From positions 62,001-126,000 of the forward strand of contig NZ_JALDYX010000007.1 of assembly GCF_024267675.1 (NCBI RefSeq): a stretch of 64,000 bases of DNA, written 5' to 3'. The position numbers and the translations under genes are program-made. Under the pieces are notes generated by a model, which saw nothing but the letters and a program-made list of their open reading frames with translations, was not told where the DNA came from and did no database searches. Positions 35,150-43,692 of the stretch are shown here, one piece after another. The DNA is from Marinobacterium sedimentorum. GTDB taxonomy: Bacteria > Pseudomonadota > Gammaproteobacteria > Pseudomonadales > Balneatricaceae. How positions within the stretch are numbered: the first letter of the stretch is position 1; every line of letters begins with the position of its first letter.

Positions 35150-35980
35150 ATGACCAGCCCATGCATTATCAGCGTTGCCATCACCGGTTCCCTGCCGCAG
35201 AAAGCCAACAACCCGGCGGTGCCCATCACCCCGGCCGAGCAGATTGAATCGACCCACGAAGCCTTCGAGGCCGGTGCCACCCTGGTGCACCTGCACGTGC
35301 GCAATGAAGACGGTACCACCTCGTCGGACCCGGAGCGCTTCGCCCAGGTTCAGGACGGTATCCGCAAGCACTGCCCCGGCATGATCATTCAGTTCTCCAC
35401 CGGCGGTCGCAGCGGTGCGGGCGACGAACGTGGCGGCATGCTGCACCTCAAGCCTGACATGGCGTCCCTGGCCACCGGTTCCGTCAACTTCGGCTCCATC
35501 GTCTATGCCAACTCGCCGGCGCTGATCGACGACCTGGCCGAGCGCATGCTGAAGTACGACATCAAGCCCGAGATCGAAGCCTTCGACCTGTCGATGGTGT
35601 TCAACACCGCCAAGCTGGTTGAGCGCGGCCTGATCAAGGCACCGGTGCACCTGCAATTCGTGACCTCCATCCCGAACGCCATTCCGGCCAATCGTGAAGT
35701 GCTGGAGTTCATGATCAAGCAGTACGAAAAGGTCTGCCCCGGCGGAACCTGGACGGCCGCCGGTATCGGCAAGTACCAGCTGATTCTCAACCAGTGGGCA
35801 CTGGAACTCGGCGGCCATGTGCGCACGGGGCTGGAAGACAACGTGCGCTATGACAAGAACACCCTGGCCAAAAGCAACGCCCATCTAGTGGAGCGTCTGG
35901 CCGGCATGGTGGTCGACCATGGCCGCACCGTCGCCACGCCCGCCGAGGCCCGTGCCCTGCTGGGTCTGCGCCCGGCCTGA
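35150..35980 (+). CDS. Beta-keto acid cleavage enzyme (BKACE, DUF849 family)
   Basis: Zinc-dependent BKACE, 276 residues. Ligands by family pattern: His47 and His49 in LVHLHVRNEDG and Glu229 in GLEDN. These enzymes condense a beta-keto acid with acetyl-CoA and split it into acetoacetate and a shortened acyl-CoA. In the middle of the pca operon the obvious substrate is beta-ketoadipate, giving succinyl-CoA plus acetoacetate, which would bypass pcaIJ and pcaF. This role is inference from position; family members are known with substrates such as 3-keto-5-aminohexanoate and dehydrocarnitine. Tightly placed 15 bases after pcaG with its own AGGATA ribosome site. Confidence 0.9.
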   Translation: MTSPCIISVAITGSLPQKANNPAVPITPAEQIESTHEAFEAGATLVHLHVRNEDGTTSSDPERFAQVQDGIRKHCPGMIIQFSTGGRSGAGDERGGMLHLKPDMASLATGSVNFGSIVYANSPALIDDLAERMLKYDIKPEIEAFDLSMVFNTAKLVERGLIKAPVHLQFVTSIPNAIPANREVLEFMIKQYEKVCPGGTWTAAGIGKYQLILNQWALELGGHVRTGLEDNVRYDKNTLAKSNAHLVERLAGMVVDHGRTVATPAEARALLGLRPA

Positions 35981-36073
35981 GCCTCCCCAAAAAAACCGCT
36001 TCATCTGCACTGGTAGCGGGGCTGCGCGCCCCGCTGCCAACATCACTGCATTCGATTACCGGAGGATCATTGC

Positions 36074-36931
36074 ATGACCCTGTTTGTTTCGTTAAAAGAA
36101 GCGATCGCCGCCAACGTCTTTGACGGCGACCTGGTTGCACTGGAAGGCTTTACCCACCTGATTCCCTATGCTGCCGGACACGAAATCATCCGCCAGCAGC
36201 GCAAGGATCTGACCCTGATCCGCATGACGCCGGACCTGATCTACGATCAGCTGATCGGCATGGGCTGTGTCAAAAAGATGATCTTCTCCTGGGGCGGCAA
36301 CCCCGGTGTTGGCTCCCTGCGACGTTTTCGCGATGCCTACGAAAAGAGCTGGCCCCACAAGCTCGAAATCGAGGAGCACAGCCACGCCGCCATGGCCAAT
36401 GCCTATGAAGCCGGCGCTGCAGGCTTGCCCTGCGCGGTCTTTCGCGGCTACCTGGGTGCAGGACTCGCCGAGGTGAACCCCAATATCCGCTTTATCGAAT
36501 GCCCCTTCACCGGCGAGCGTCTGGCCTCGGTGCCATCGATAAGGCCCGACGTCAGCATCATTCATGCCCAGAAAGCCAACCGCAAGGGCGACGTTCTGAT
36601 CGAGGGCATTGTCGGTGTACAGAAGGAAGCTGTGCTGGCCGCCAAGCGTGCCATCGTCACGGTGGAAGAAATCGTCGACAACTTTGACGACCTCCACCCC
36701 AATGCCTGCGTACTGCCGAACTGGACGCTGAAAGCCGTCGTGCCGGTGCCGGGAGGCGCTCACCCTTCTTATGCCAAGGGTTACTACGAGCGCGACAACG
36801 CCTTCTACAAGGCCTGGGACCCGATCGCCAGCGATCGCGAGGGCTTCCAGGCCTGGATGCAGGAAAACGTGCTGAACGCAGGTCCCGACGCCTTCGCCAG
36901 CCGCGTTGTCTTTACCCAGGCCGAGAAGTAA
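36074..36931 (+). CDS. pcaI: 3-oxoadipate CoA-transferase subunit A (CatI/GctA type)
   Basis: Alpha subunit of the CoA-transferase that activates 3-oxoadipate with succinyl-CoA, 285 residues. The sequence (VALEGFTHLIPYAAGHEIIRQ, FSWGGNPGVGSLRRFRDA) is of the longer GctA-like type, as in CatI of Pseudomonas knackmussii B13, and not the 230-residue PcaI of P. putida. A GGAGGATC ribosome site precedes the ATG. The 93-base gap after BKACE contains no clear terminator. Confidence 0.92.
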   Translation: MTLFVSLKEAIAANVFDGDLVALEGFTHLIPYAAGHEIIRQQRKDLTLIRMTPDLIYDQLIGMGCVKKMIFSWGGNPGVGSLRRFRDAYEKSWPHKLEIEEHSHAAMANAYEAGAAGLPCAVFRGYLGAGLAEVNPNIRFIECPFTGERLASVPSIRPDVSIIHAQKANRKGDVLIEGIVGVQKEAVLAAKRAIVTVEEIVDNFDDLHPNACVLPNWTLKAVVPVPGGAHPSYAKGYYERDNAFYKAWDPIASDREGFQAWMQENVLNAGPDAFASRVVFTQAEK

Positions 36932-36944
36932 CAGGAGCCACGAG

Positions 36945-37715
36945 ATGAACTACACAGCGACCGAAATGATGACCGTGGCCGCGGCCCGTGCCATCCGCAA
37001 CGACGATGTCTGCTTCGTCGGCATCGGCATGCCGTCTGCGGCCTGCAACCTGGCACGCCTGACCCATGCCCCCGACGTCACCCTGATCTACGAATCCGGC
37101 ACCATCGGCACCAAACCCGATGTACTGCCGCTGTCCATCGGTGACGGCGAGCTGTGCGATACCGCCGTCACCACCGTGGCGGTGCCGGAAATGTTCCGCT
37201 ACTGGCTGCAGGGCGGACGCATCTCCGTCGGCTTCCTGGGCGCCGCCCAGCTCGACAAGTTCGGCAACCTCAACACCACTGTGGTCGGCGGTGACTACAA
37301 CAGCCCGAAAGTTCGCCTGCCCGGCGGCGGTGGCGCCCCCGAGATCGCCACCTCCTGCGGCGAGATCTTTATCGTCATGAAGCAGTCGGCCCGTGGTTTT
37401 GTGGATAACATCGATTTCATGACGTCCCTCGGTCACGGCAAGACCGGCAAGGAGCGCGAGGCACTTGGTATCAAGACCCGGGGCCCGAGCCGCCTGACCA
37501 CCGATCTGTGCATCATGGAAACGGACCCTGCCAGCAAGGAATTCGTTGTCACCTCCATCCATCCCGGGGTCAGCCGCGAACAGATCGCGGAAAATACCGG
37601 CTGGGCCATTCGCTTCGCCGACCAGGTGGTCGAAACACCGGCGCCCAATGAGTCCGAACTCGCCGCCCTGCGCGCCCTGAACGAACGTACCGCCCGCGCC
37701 CACGCCGGCCAATAG
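36945..37715 (+). CDS. pcaJ: 3-oxoadipate CoA-transferase subunit B (CatJ/GctB type)
   Basis: Beta subunit, 256 residues, carrying the catalytic glutamate in IYESGTIG. The glycine-rich stretch RLPGGGGAPEIATSCGEIF and length match the GctB/CatJ type. ATG 36945 follows CAGGAGCCACGAG, 13 bases after the pcaI stop, which supports this start over the in-frame upstream alternative at 36906. It works with pcaI to make 3-oxoadipyl-CoA. Confidence 0.93.
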   Translation: MNYTATEMMTVAAARAIRNDDVCFVGIGMPSAACNLARLTHAPDVTLIYESGTIGTKPDVLPLSIGDGELCDTAVTTVAVPEMFRYWLQGGRISVGFLGAAQLDKFGNLNTTVVGGDYNSPKVRLPGGGGAPEIATSCGEIFIVMKQSARGFVDNIDFMTSLGHGKTGKEREALGIKTRGPSRLTTDLCIMETDPASKEFVVTSIHPGVSREQIAENTGWAIRFADQVVETPAPNESELAALRALNERTARAHAGQ

Positions 37716-37724
37716 GAGATCGAC

Positions 37725-38930
37725 ATGACCGTTGCCTATATCTGCGACTATGTACGCACCCCCATAGGCCGCTTTGGCGGCGCCCTGGCCTCGGTTCGCC
37801 CGGACGACCTGGGCGCCGTGCCACTGAAAGCCCTGCTGGAGCGCAACCCCCAGCTGGACCCGAGCGCCATTGATGATGTCATCTTCGGCTGTGCCAACCA
37901 GGCCGGTGAAGACAACCGCAACGTGGCACGCATGTCGCTGCTGCTGGCCGGCTACCCCACCGCCGTAACCGGCACCACCATCAACCGTTTGTGCGGTTCA
38001 GGCATGGATGCCATCCTGATGGCGGCCCGCGCCATCAAGGCCGGTGAAGCGGATCTGATGATTGCCGGCGGCACCGAAAGCATGACCCGCGCCCCCTTCG
38101 TGATGCCCAAGGCCAGCAGCGCCTTCTCGCGCACTAACGAGGTGCACGACACCACCATCGGCTGGCGTTTCATCAACCCGAAGATGAAGGCCGCATACGG
38201 CGTCGATTCGATGCCGGAAACCGGCGAGAACGTGGCCGAGCAGTTCGGCATCAGCCGCGCCGATCAGGACGCCTTTGCGCTGCGCTCGCAGCAGCGCGCC
38301 GCCAAAGCCCAGGCCGCCGGCATCTTTGCCGAAGAAATTGTGCCGGTGAGCATCCCGCAGCGCAAAAAGGACCCGATCCTGTTTGCCCAGGATGAACACC
38401 CCCGTGCCGACACCACGGCCGAGATTCTCGCCAAACTCGGCACCCCCTTTCGCGCCAACGGCAGTGTCACCGCCGGCAACGCATCCGGCGTCAACGACGG
38501 TGCTGCGGCCCTGATTATCGCCTCCGAGGACGCGGTACGGAAATATGGCCTGACACCGATTGCCAAGATCCTCGGCGGCGCGACGGCCGGCGTTGAGCCG
38601 CGTATCATGGGCTTTGGTCCGGCGCCGGCGAGCCAGAAACTGTGCCAGAAACTGGGCATGAGCATTGATCAGTTCGATGTGATCGAGCTGAACGAAGCCT
38701 TTGCCTCCCAGGCGCTGGCAACCTTGCGCGATCTGGGGCTGCCAGACGACGCCGAACAGGTGAATCCCAACGGCGGCGCCATCGCCCTGGGGCACCCGCT
38801 GGGCGCCTCGGGCGCACGCATCACCGGCACTGCGGCGCTGGAACTGAAACGTCGCGGCAAGCGCTACGCGCTGGCCACCATGTGCATCGGCGTCGGCCAG
38901 GGCATCGCCATCGCGCTGGAAGCGGTCTGA
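37725..38930 (+). CDS. pcaF: 3-oxoadipyl-CoA thiolase
   Basis: Thiolase of 401 residues cleaving 3-oxoadipyl-CoA to succinyl-CoA and acetyl-CoA, the last pathway step. Catalytic residues are visible: Cys in [10 protein letters not shown] (about residue 90), His in [12 protein letters not shown] and Cys in TMCIGVGQG. Length and the [20 protein letters not shown] opening match PcaF. Nine bases after pcaJ with a GGAGATC ribosome site. Identity as PcaF rather than a generic thiolase rests on the operon. Confidence 0.95.
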   Translation: MTVAYICDYVRTPIGRFGGALASVRPDDLGAVPLKALLERNPQLDPSAIDDVIFGCANQAGEDNRNVARMSLLLAGYPTAVTGTTINRLCGSGMDAILMAARAIKAGEADLMIAGGTESMTRAPFVMPKASSAFSRTNEVHDTTIGWRFINPKMKAAYGVDSMPETGENVAEQFGISRADQDAFALRSQQRAAKAQAAGIFAEEIVPVSIPQRKKDPILFAQDEHPRADTTAEILAKLGTPFRANGSVTAGNASGVNDGAAALIIASEDAVRKYGLTPIAKILGGATAGVEPRIMGFGPAPASQKLCQKLGMSIDQFDVIELNEAFASQALATLRDLGLPDDAEQVNPNGGAIALGHPLGASGARITGTAALELKRRGKRYALATMCIGVGQGIAIALEAV

Positions 38931-39054
38931 CGGAACAACCTGGTAACTGACGGCAGGAAGTCGTTGGCGTGCGAACAGGAGATCCGCACCTACCCGGTTT
39001 TTGTTAAATTCAGAGATCTGTCTCCCAACATTTTTTACATCGGCGATAAGCATC

Positions 39055-40392
39055 ATGATTCAGGTATCCCCCTTCGACTCCGGCCTCTATCAGACCCTGC
39101 TGTCCGACACCGAGGCCGGGCTCTGGCTCAATGACCAGGCGCAGCTTCGGGCCATGCTCAGAGTCGAGGGGGAGCTGGCCATGGCCCAGGCCGAAGCCGG
39201 CCTGATTCCCGCCGCCGCCGCTACCGCCATTGCCGCGGCGGCGGCATCCCTTGTTCCAGATCCTGCCAGCCTTGCCGCCGGCACCGCGTCTGCCGGTGTG
39301 CCGGTGCCGGCGCTGGTCAAGGCGCTGAAAGATGTCCTGCCGGCCGAACAGGCACGCTGGGTACACTTTGGCGCCACCAGCCAGGATATTGTCGATACCG
39401 CGCTGATTCTGAACTGCCGCGAACTGATCGCGCTCCATGAAGGCCGCATCAGGGCACTGATTGGCGGCCTGGCGGATCTGGCCGAGGCGCACCGCGATAG
39501 CCTGATTGCCGGGCGCACCCGCACCCAGCAGGCCGTGCCCATGAGCTTCGGCTTCAAGGTAGCGCAGTGGCTCTCCCCCTTGCTGCGCCAGCTCGAGCGC
39601 CTCGAAGAGCTGAAACCCCGGCTGCTGAAAACCCAGCTCGGCGGCGCCGTTGGCACCCTGGCCGCCATGGGCGACAAGGCCGACCAGAGCGGTGAGATCC
39701 TGGCCCGCAGGCTGGATCTGGCCTGCGGCACCAACTGGCATACCCAGCGCGACGCCCTGGTGGAGCTCTCCGGCTGGCTCGGTCTCTGCACCGGCGCTCT
39801 GGGCAAGATTGCCCAGGACTGGCTGCTGATGTCCCAGACAGAAGTGGGCGAAATCCGCTTCAGCAATGGCGGCGGCTCCTCCACCATGCCGCAGAAATGC
39901 AATCCGGTGAACGCCGAGATCATTCTTGCCATGGCCCGCCAGAACGCAGGACTGGTCGGCCAGATGCACCAGGCCATGCTGCACGAGCACGAGCGCAGTG
40001 GCAGCAGCTGGGCGCAGGAGTGGCTGGTATTGCCGCAGCAGCTGATGGCCACCGCCGTGGCGCTGAAGCACGGCCTTGAAGCCCTGCAGTTCCTTGAGGT
40101 CAATTCCGATCGCATGCTGCAGAACCTTGGCGCCTTCAATGGCGTGATCTACGCCGAAGCTGCCACCTTCGAGCTGGCCCGCAGCATGCCCCGCGACCAG
40201 GCGGCGCAGCTGCTCAAGAATGCCTGCCTGCAGGCTATCTCGGGCGATGAGCATCTGTTCGATATAGTAGCCAGACTCAGCGGCATGCAGCTCGACGTCA
40301 GCCAGATGCAGCAACGCCTGCTCTGCGATGGCGCCACCAGCGTCTGGCTCGATACCCTGCTGCAACAGGCCCGCTCGCTGACTCAGTCATAA
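39055..40392 (+). CDS. pcaB: 3-carboxy-cis,cis-muconate cycloisomerase
   Basis: Cycloisomerase of 445 residues, of the fumarase/aspartase superfamily, converting 3-carboxy-cis,cis-muconate to 4-carboxymuconolactone. The superfamily signature GGSSTMPQKCNPV is present, with the upstream TSQDIVDTALIL and QAVPMSFGFKVAQWL elements typical of PcaB. The start at ATG 39055 (MIQVSPFDSGLYQTLLSDTE) matches PcaB N termini; an in-frame TTG at 39001 is unlikely. 124 bases after pcaF, so either the same operon or its own promoter. Confidence 0.95.
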   Translation: MIQVSPFDSGLYQTLLSDTEAGLWLNDQAQLRAMLRVEGELAMAQAEAGLIPAAAATAIAAAAASLVPDPASLAAGTASAGVPVPALVKALKDVLPAEQARWVHFGATSQDIVDTALILNCRELIALHEGRIRALIGGLADLAEAHRDSLIAGRTRTQQAVPMSFGFKVAQWLSPLLRQLERLEELKPRLLKTQLGGAVGTLAAMGDKADQSGEILARRLDLACGTNWHTQRDALVELSGWLGLCTGALGKIAQDWLLMSQTEVGEIRFSNGGGSSTMPQKCNPVNAEIILAMARQNAGLVGQMHQAMLHEHERSGSSWAQEWLVLPQQLMATAVALKHGLEALQFLEVNSDRMLQNLGAFNGVIYAEAATFELARSMPRDQAAQLLKNACLQAISGDEHLFDIVARLSGMQLDVSQMQQRLLCDGATSVWLDTLLQQARSLTQS

Positions 40393-40427
40393 CAGACACC
40401 ACTCTATCGTTTGCCACGGAGGCATTC

Positions 40428-41363
40428 ATGCTGGCTGTACTGTCCACCACAGCGCCGATCTTTATGCTCATTGCGCTGGGCTTTGTCGCGGTCCGGACAC
40501 GGCTGATGCCCGCCGATGCCATCCCGGGCCTCGGGCGCCTGGTGATGTATTTCGCCATGCCGGCGATGATTTTCAGCACCCTGGTCAACATGAAGTTCGA
40601 CCAGGTCATCGATCCGACCTATCTGCTGGTATACGGGGCAGGTTCGGCACTGGCGCTGGCGGCCGGCCTTGGTATCAGCAAACTGCTGTTTCGGGACTCC
40701 ATCGCCGCAGGCGGCGTCAAGGCCATCGGCATGGCCGTGTCCAACAGCGCCTTTTTCGGCTACCCGGTGCTGGTGCAGGTGTTCGACGACCCACCCACCA
40801 ATGCCTTTGCCATGGGCCTGATGATCGAAAACATGCTCATTCTGCCGCTGGCGCTGGTAATCATCGAATACGGCGTCGGGCGCCAGAACGGCACGACCCT
40901 GGCGAGCGCCTGGAAGTCGGTGCTGGTGCGGGTCATGCAGAACCCACTGATTATTGCCATTGTCGCCGGTATTGTGGCCTCGGCCATCGAACTGCAGTTG
41001 CCGGCGGTGATGAATCAGAGTCTGACTATGCTGGCGGGCACGGCGGCGCCGGTGGCGCTCTTTGTGGTGGGTGCCTCCCTGGTCAACAGCTCGCTGCGCG
41101 GCAGTGTGTCGGAAATCAGCCTGGTGGTGGTGGGCAAGCTGGCGCTGCACCCGCTGATGATGGTGCTGCTGATCTGGCTGCTGCCGGATTTCGATCCGCG
41201 CCTGCAGCTGGCCGCCGTCCTGATGGCCGCCATGCCGATGATGAGCATCTACCCGATCATCGGCGGCAATTACGGCTACCGCAACCTCTGCGCCAGCATC
41301 CTGCTGGTGACAACGGTGCTTTCCTTCGTCACCATTACTCTGACGCTCAAGCTGCTGCTCTAA
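40428..41363 (+). CDS. AEC family transporter
   Basis: Membrane protein of the auxin efflux carrier family, 311 residues, about ten helices in two five-helix bundles (first helix STTAPIFMLIALGFVAVRTRLM, second bundle starts near VMQNPLIIAIVAGIVASAI). AEC members transport organic anions such as malate or malonate. At the end of the pca operon, 35 bases after pcaB, it may export or import protocatechuate-related acids; direction and substrate are unknown. It is convergent with a GntR regulator gene 15 bases away. Confidence 0.88.
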   Translation: MLAVLSTTAPIFMLIALGFVAVRTRLMPADAIPGLGRLVMYFAMPAMIFSTLVNMKFDQVIDPTYLLVYGAGSALALAAGLGISKLLFRDSIAAGGVKAIGMAVSNSAFFGYPVLVQVFDDPPTNAFAMGLMIENMLILPLALVIIEYGVGRQNGTTLASAWKSVLVRVMQNPLIIAIVAGIVASAIELQLPAVMNQSLTMLAGTAAPVALFVVGASLVNSSLRGSVSEISLVVVGKLALHPLMMVLLIWLLPDFDPRLQLAAVLMAAMPMMSIYPIIGGNYGYRNLCASILLVTTVLSFVTITLTLKLLL

Positions 41364-41378
41364 GCAGCGCTCTGTGGC

Positions 41379-42050
41379 TCAAAGCGGCAGTTCGCTGCCC
41401 TTGTTGATATGTTCGGTGAGCAACGCCTGGGCAGCATCCAGCTGGTCGTCCAATACCAGCTGAAGCAGCTGCTGGTGCTCGTCCGCCACGGCATCACCAC
41501 GGAACGGCCGTTTTTTCAGCGCCAGCACCTGGTAGCGCATGAACAGCTCCAGCACTGAGCCGTGATAGCGAATCAGCTGGCTGGAGCCGCAATTGGACAC
41601 GATGGTCATGTGAAAGTCGCGATCCGCCTTTTCCCACTCGCGTGCATGGGCGGATTCATTTTCCATCATCAGCTTTTCCATGCAGCTCAGGCGGTAATGC
41701 GCGCTTATCAGAGCGGATTTCCAGTCCATGCGGTTTTGGCTGTTGGCCATGGATTTCTGCAGCCCGAGAATTTCCAGCTGTACACGCAGCTCGATCAGCT
41801 CGTCCAGATCGGATACCGACACCGGGTTCACGCGAAAGCCCTTCTGATCCTCGAAGGCGACAAAGCCATCGGATACCAGCCGCATCAGGGTTTCACGCAG
41901 GGTGTTCACACTCACACCATAGCTGGATCGAAGCTCGTTCAGCTTCAGCTTCTGGCCAGGGCCCAGCTTGCCGGTAACGATGTCGTTACGCAGGCTCTCG
42001 TAGGCCGTCTGACCCACCAGTTTACGGTCCACCGCAGTGTTCATTCGCAT
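41379..42050 (-). CDS. GntR family (FCD) transcriptional regulator
   Basis: Transcription factor of about 223 residues with a winged helix (AYESLRNDIVTGKLGPGQKLKLNELRSSYGVSVNTLRETLMRLVSDGFV) and a C-terminal FCD domain with metal-binding-type His residues (DRDFHMTIV, DEHQQLLQ). It lies between the pca operon and aroE and is a strong candidate regulator of quinate/protocatechuate genes. The start is ambiguous (42050 MRMNTAVDRK or 42044); a longer reading from 42116 lacks homology-like sequence. Confidence 0.88.
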   Translation of the reverse strand: MRMNTAVDRKLVGQTAYESLRNDIVTGKLGPGQKLKLNELRSSYGVSVNTLRETLMRLVSDGFVAFEDQKGFRVNPVSVSDLDELIELRVQLEILGLQKSMANSQNRMDWKSALISAHYRLSCMEKLMMENESAHAREWEKADRDFHMTIVSNCGSSQLIRYHGSVLELFMRYQVLALKKRPFRGDAVADEHQQLLQLVLDDQLDAAQALLTEHINKGSELPL

Positions 42051-42250
42051 TCTCGCAAGGTATCTGACAATCAGGGTTTCGCCCCATACTACTCCAAATA
42101 AAGGCTGTTTTCCCATGACCAGCCACTTCCCATCAGACGGCAGCTCAACCGTTCGACGCTGCGCGCCAATCTGCAGGTAAAAAAAGTCGCGTCAGTCGCG
42201 GCAAAAACACACCCGCACAAAGCGGGTCTGCGCGACACAATCATCAGGAA

Positions 42251-43102
42251 TCAGGCAATCAGATCACTCTGGATGTCGAATTTCTGTTTGAAGCGCTGCA
42301 GTACCGCCTTTGCATCGGCCCGCACGCCGGTAAAGATTTCAAAGGCATCGATGCCCTGGTAAATGAACAGATCAAAGCCCGAGACGATCGCCAGGCCCCT
42401 GGCGTGCGCCTGCAGCAGAAACTCCGTATCGATGGGTGTATAGACCGCATCGAAGGCCCAGCGCTGCGACCCTATCAGTTCTGCCGCAATGGGCAGACCC
42501 GGCGTCTTGTAATGCCCTACCGGTGTGCAGTTCACCAGGCCATCGGCACTGGCAGCCGCTGCCGCCAGGCCGTCCGACGATACACTGGATGCATTGAACC
42601 CGGCAGCATTCAGCGCCGCGGCCAGGGAGGCCGCACTGGCGGCATTCAGGTCCGCGATCATCACTTCGGTGGCACCGACTTCAAAGAGCCCGAACGCCAC
42701 CGCCCGGCCTACGCCGCCGGCGCCGATCAGCAGCACCCTGCCTGCAGCCTGCTCCCCCACACGCTGGCGATAGCCACGGATGAAGCCGGTGTAATCGGTA
42801 TTGTGCGCAGACACTGAACCGCTCAGGTTGAGCGTATTGGTGGACCCCACCAGCCGTGCACCCTGATAGACCTCCCCCGCATGGGCAACCGCCAGCTGCT
42901 TGTAGGGGAAGGTCACGTTGGTGCCGCGATAGCCCTGCTCGCGCAGGCTGGCAAGGGTCGCGGCAAAGGCAGCTTCGCTGGCATCCGCCGGTTCGTGCAG
43001 CTCATAGCTCACCGGCAGATCATACATTTCACCCAGCATAATATGCAGGGCGGGCGAGCGGGACTGGGCAATGGATTGCCCTATGAGACCAAGTTTGAGC
43101 AT
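42251..43102 (-). CDS. aroE: Shikimate/quinate dehydrogenase
   Basis: Member of the AroE/YdiB/QuiA family, 283 residues. Substrate-binding SRSPALH, catalytic Lys in NVTFPYKQL and Asp in HNTDYTGF are all present, followed by the cofactor loop GAGGVGRAVAFGL. It interconverts shikimate and 3-dehydroshikimate (and possibly quinate and dehydroquinate). The residue after the glycine loop (IADLN) leaves an Asp where NADP-specific AroE often has Asn-Arg, which favours NAD and a catabolic role; this is inference. It sits 590 bases upstream of and divergent from the TRAP/aroQ operon, within the quinate regulon. Confidence 0.92.
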   Translation of the reverse strand: MLKLGLIGQSIAQSRSPALHIMLGEMYDLPVSYELHEPADASEAAFAATLASLREQGYRGTNVTFPYKQLAVAHAGEVYQGARLVGSTNTLNLSGSVSAHNTDYTGFIRGYRQRVGEQAAGRVLLIGAGGVGRAVAFGLFEVGATEVMIADLNAASAASLAAALNAAGFNASSVSSDGLAAAAASADGLVNCTPVGHYKTPGLPIAAELIGSQRWAFDAVYTPIDTEFLLQAHARGLAIVSGFDLFIYQGIDAFEIFTGVRADAKAVLQRFKQKFDIQSDLIA

Positions 43103-43692
43103 TCTTATTCTCCACAGCGGTAACGCATCCGCCGAATTATTCAGGGGCCGCAGAGATCCGGAACAGCATCGCCCTAGTGCGCGCCATCAACCGGATCCGG
43201 TAACGGGAAGCCCCGTCGCCGACTGCGTTTTGAGATGAACAGATAATAGCCACCCCAACCAAGAATCGTCAATATGTATGATATTTTCAAAAATATAGGA
43301 TATTTAGACGGGCACGCCTGCAAGCCGCATGCTAGCTGGCCTGAGCCAGGATAAGGCGATAAACATATCGAAAACGATATATAAAACAAACGAAATATCA
43401 CTCTTCATATCAAGCTGCGTATTTCATGGGCAGAACGGTCGGCCGACAGGCAACTTTGCAGACTAAGACCCTGAAATTGCTGGGTTTAAAGCAGCAACCA
43501 GGCACAGCCGGGGCGATAGTAAAGAATAAAAAACAAAATATAGGGTATTTTTGATTTAAACCTACGAACTTGACGATGCTCAATACTGTTGCTAGCCTGC
43601 ATTTCAACCTCAGGGGCCGCCCTGATGAGCACAAGCACTCACAACAACAAGTAATAGCGGACGCCTACCTAAGTCCGTCTTTGGAGAGAAGC
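43103..43692. other. Divergent intergenic region between aroE and the TRAP operon
   Basis: 590 bases, AT-rich in the centre, with no supportable gene. It holds the palindrome at 43365-43380 and further AT-rich near-palindromes around 43280 (ATATTTT/AAAATAT). Long leader for the TRAP operon (over 300 bases after the palindrome) suggests additional control elements. Confidence 0.55.
43365..43380. promoter_or_regulatory. Palindromic operator candidate upstream of the TRAP/aroQ operon
   Basis: ATATCG-AAAA-CGATAT, six-base arms with a four-base spacer, same layout as 31493-31508 and 4342-4357. About 260 bases from aroE and 313 from dctP. Confidence 0.58.
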
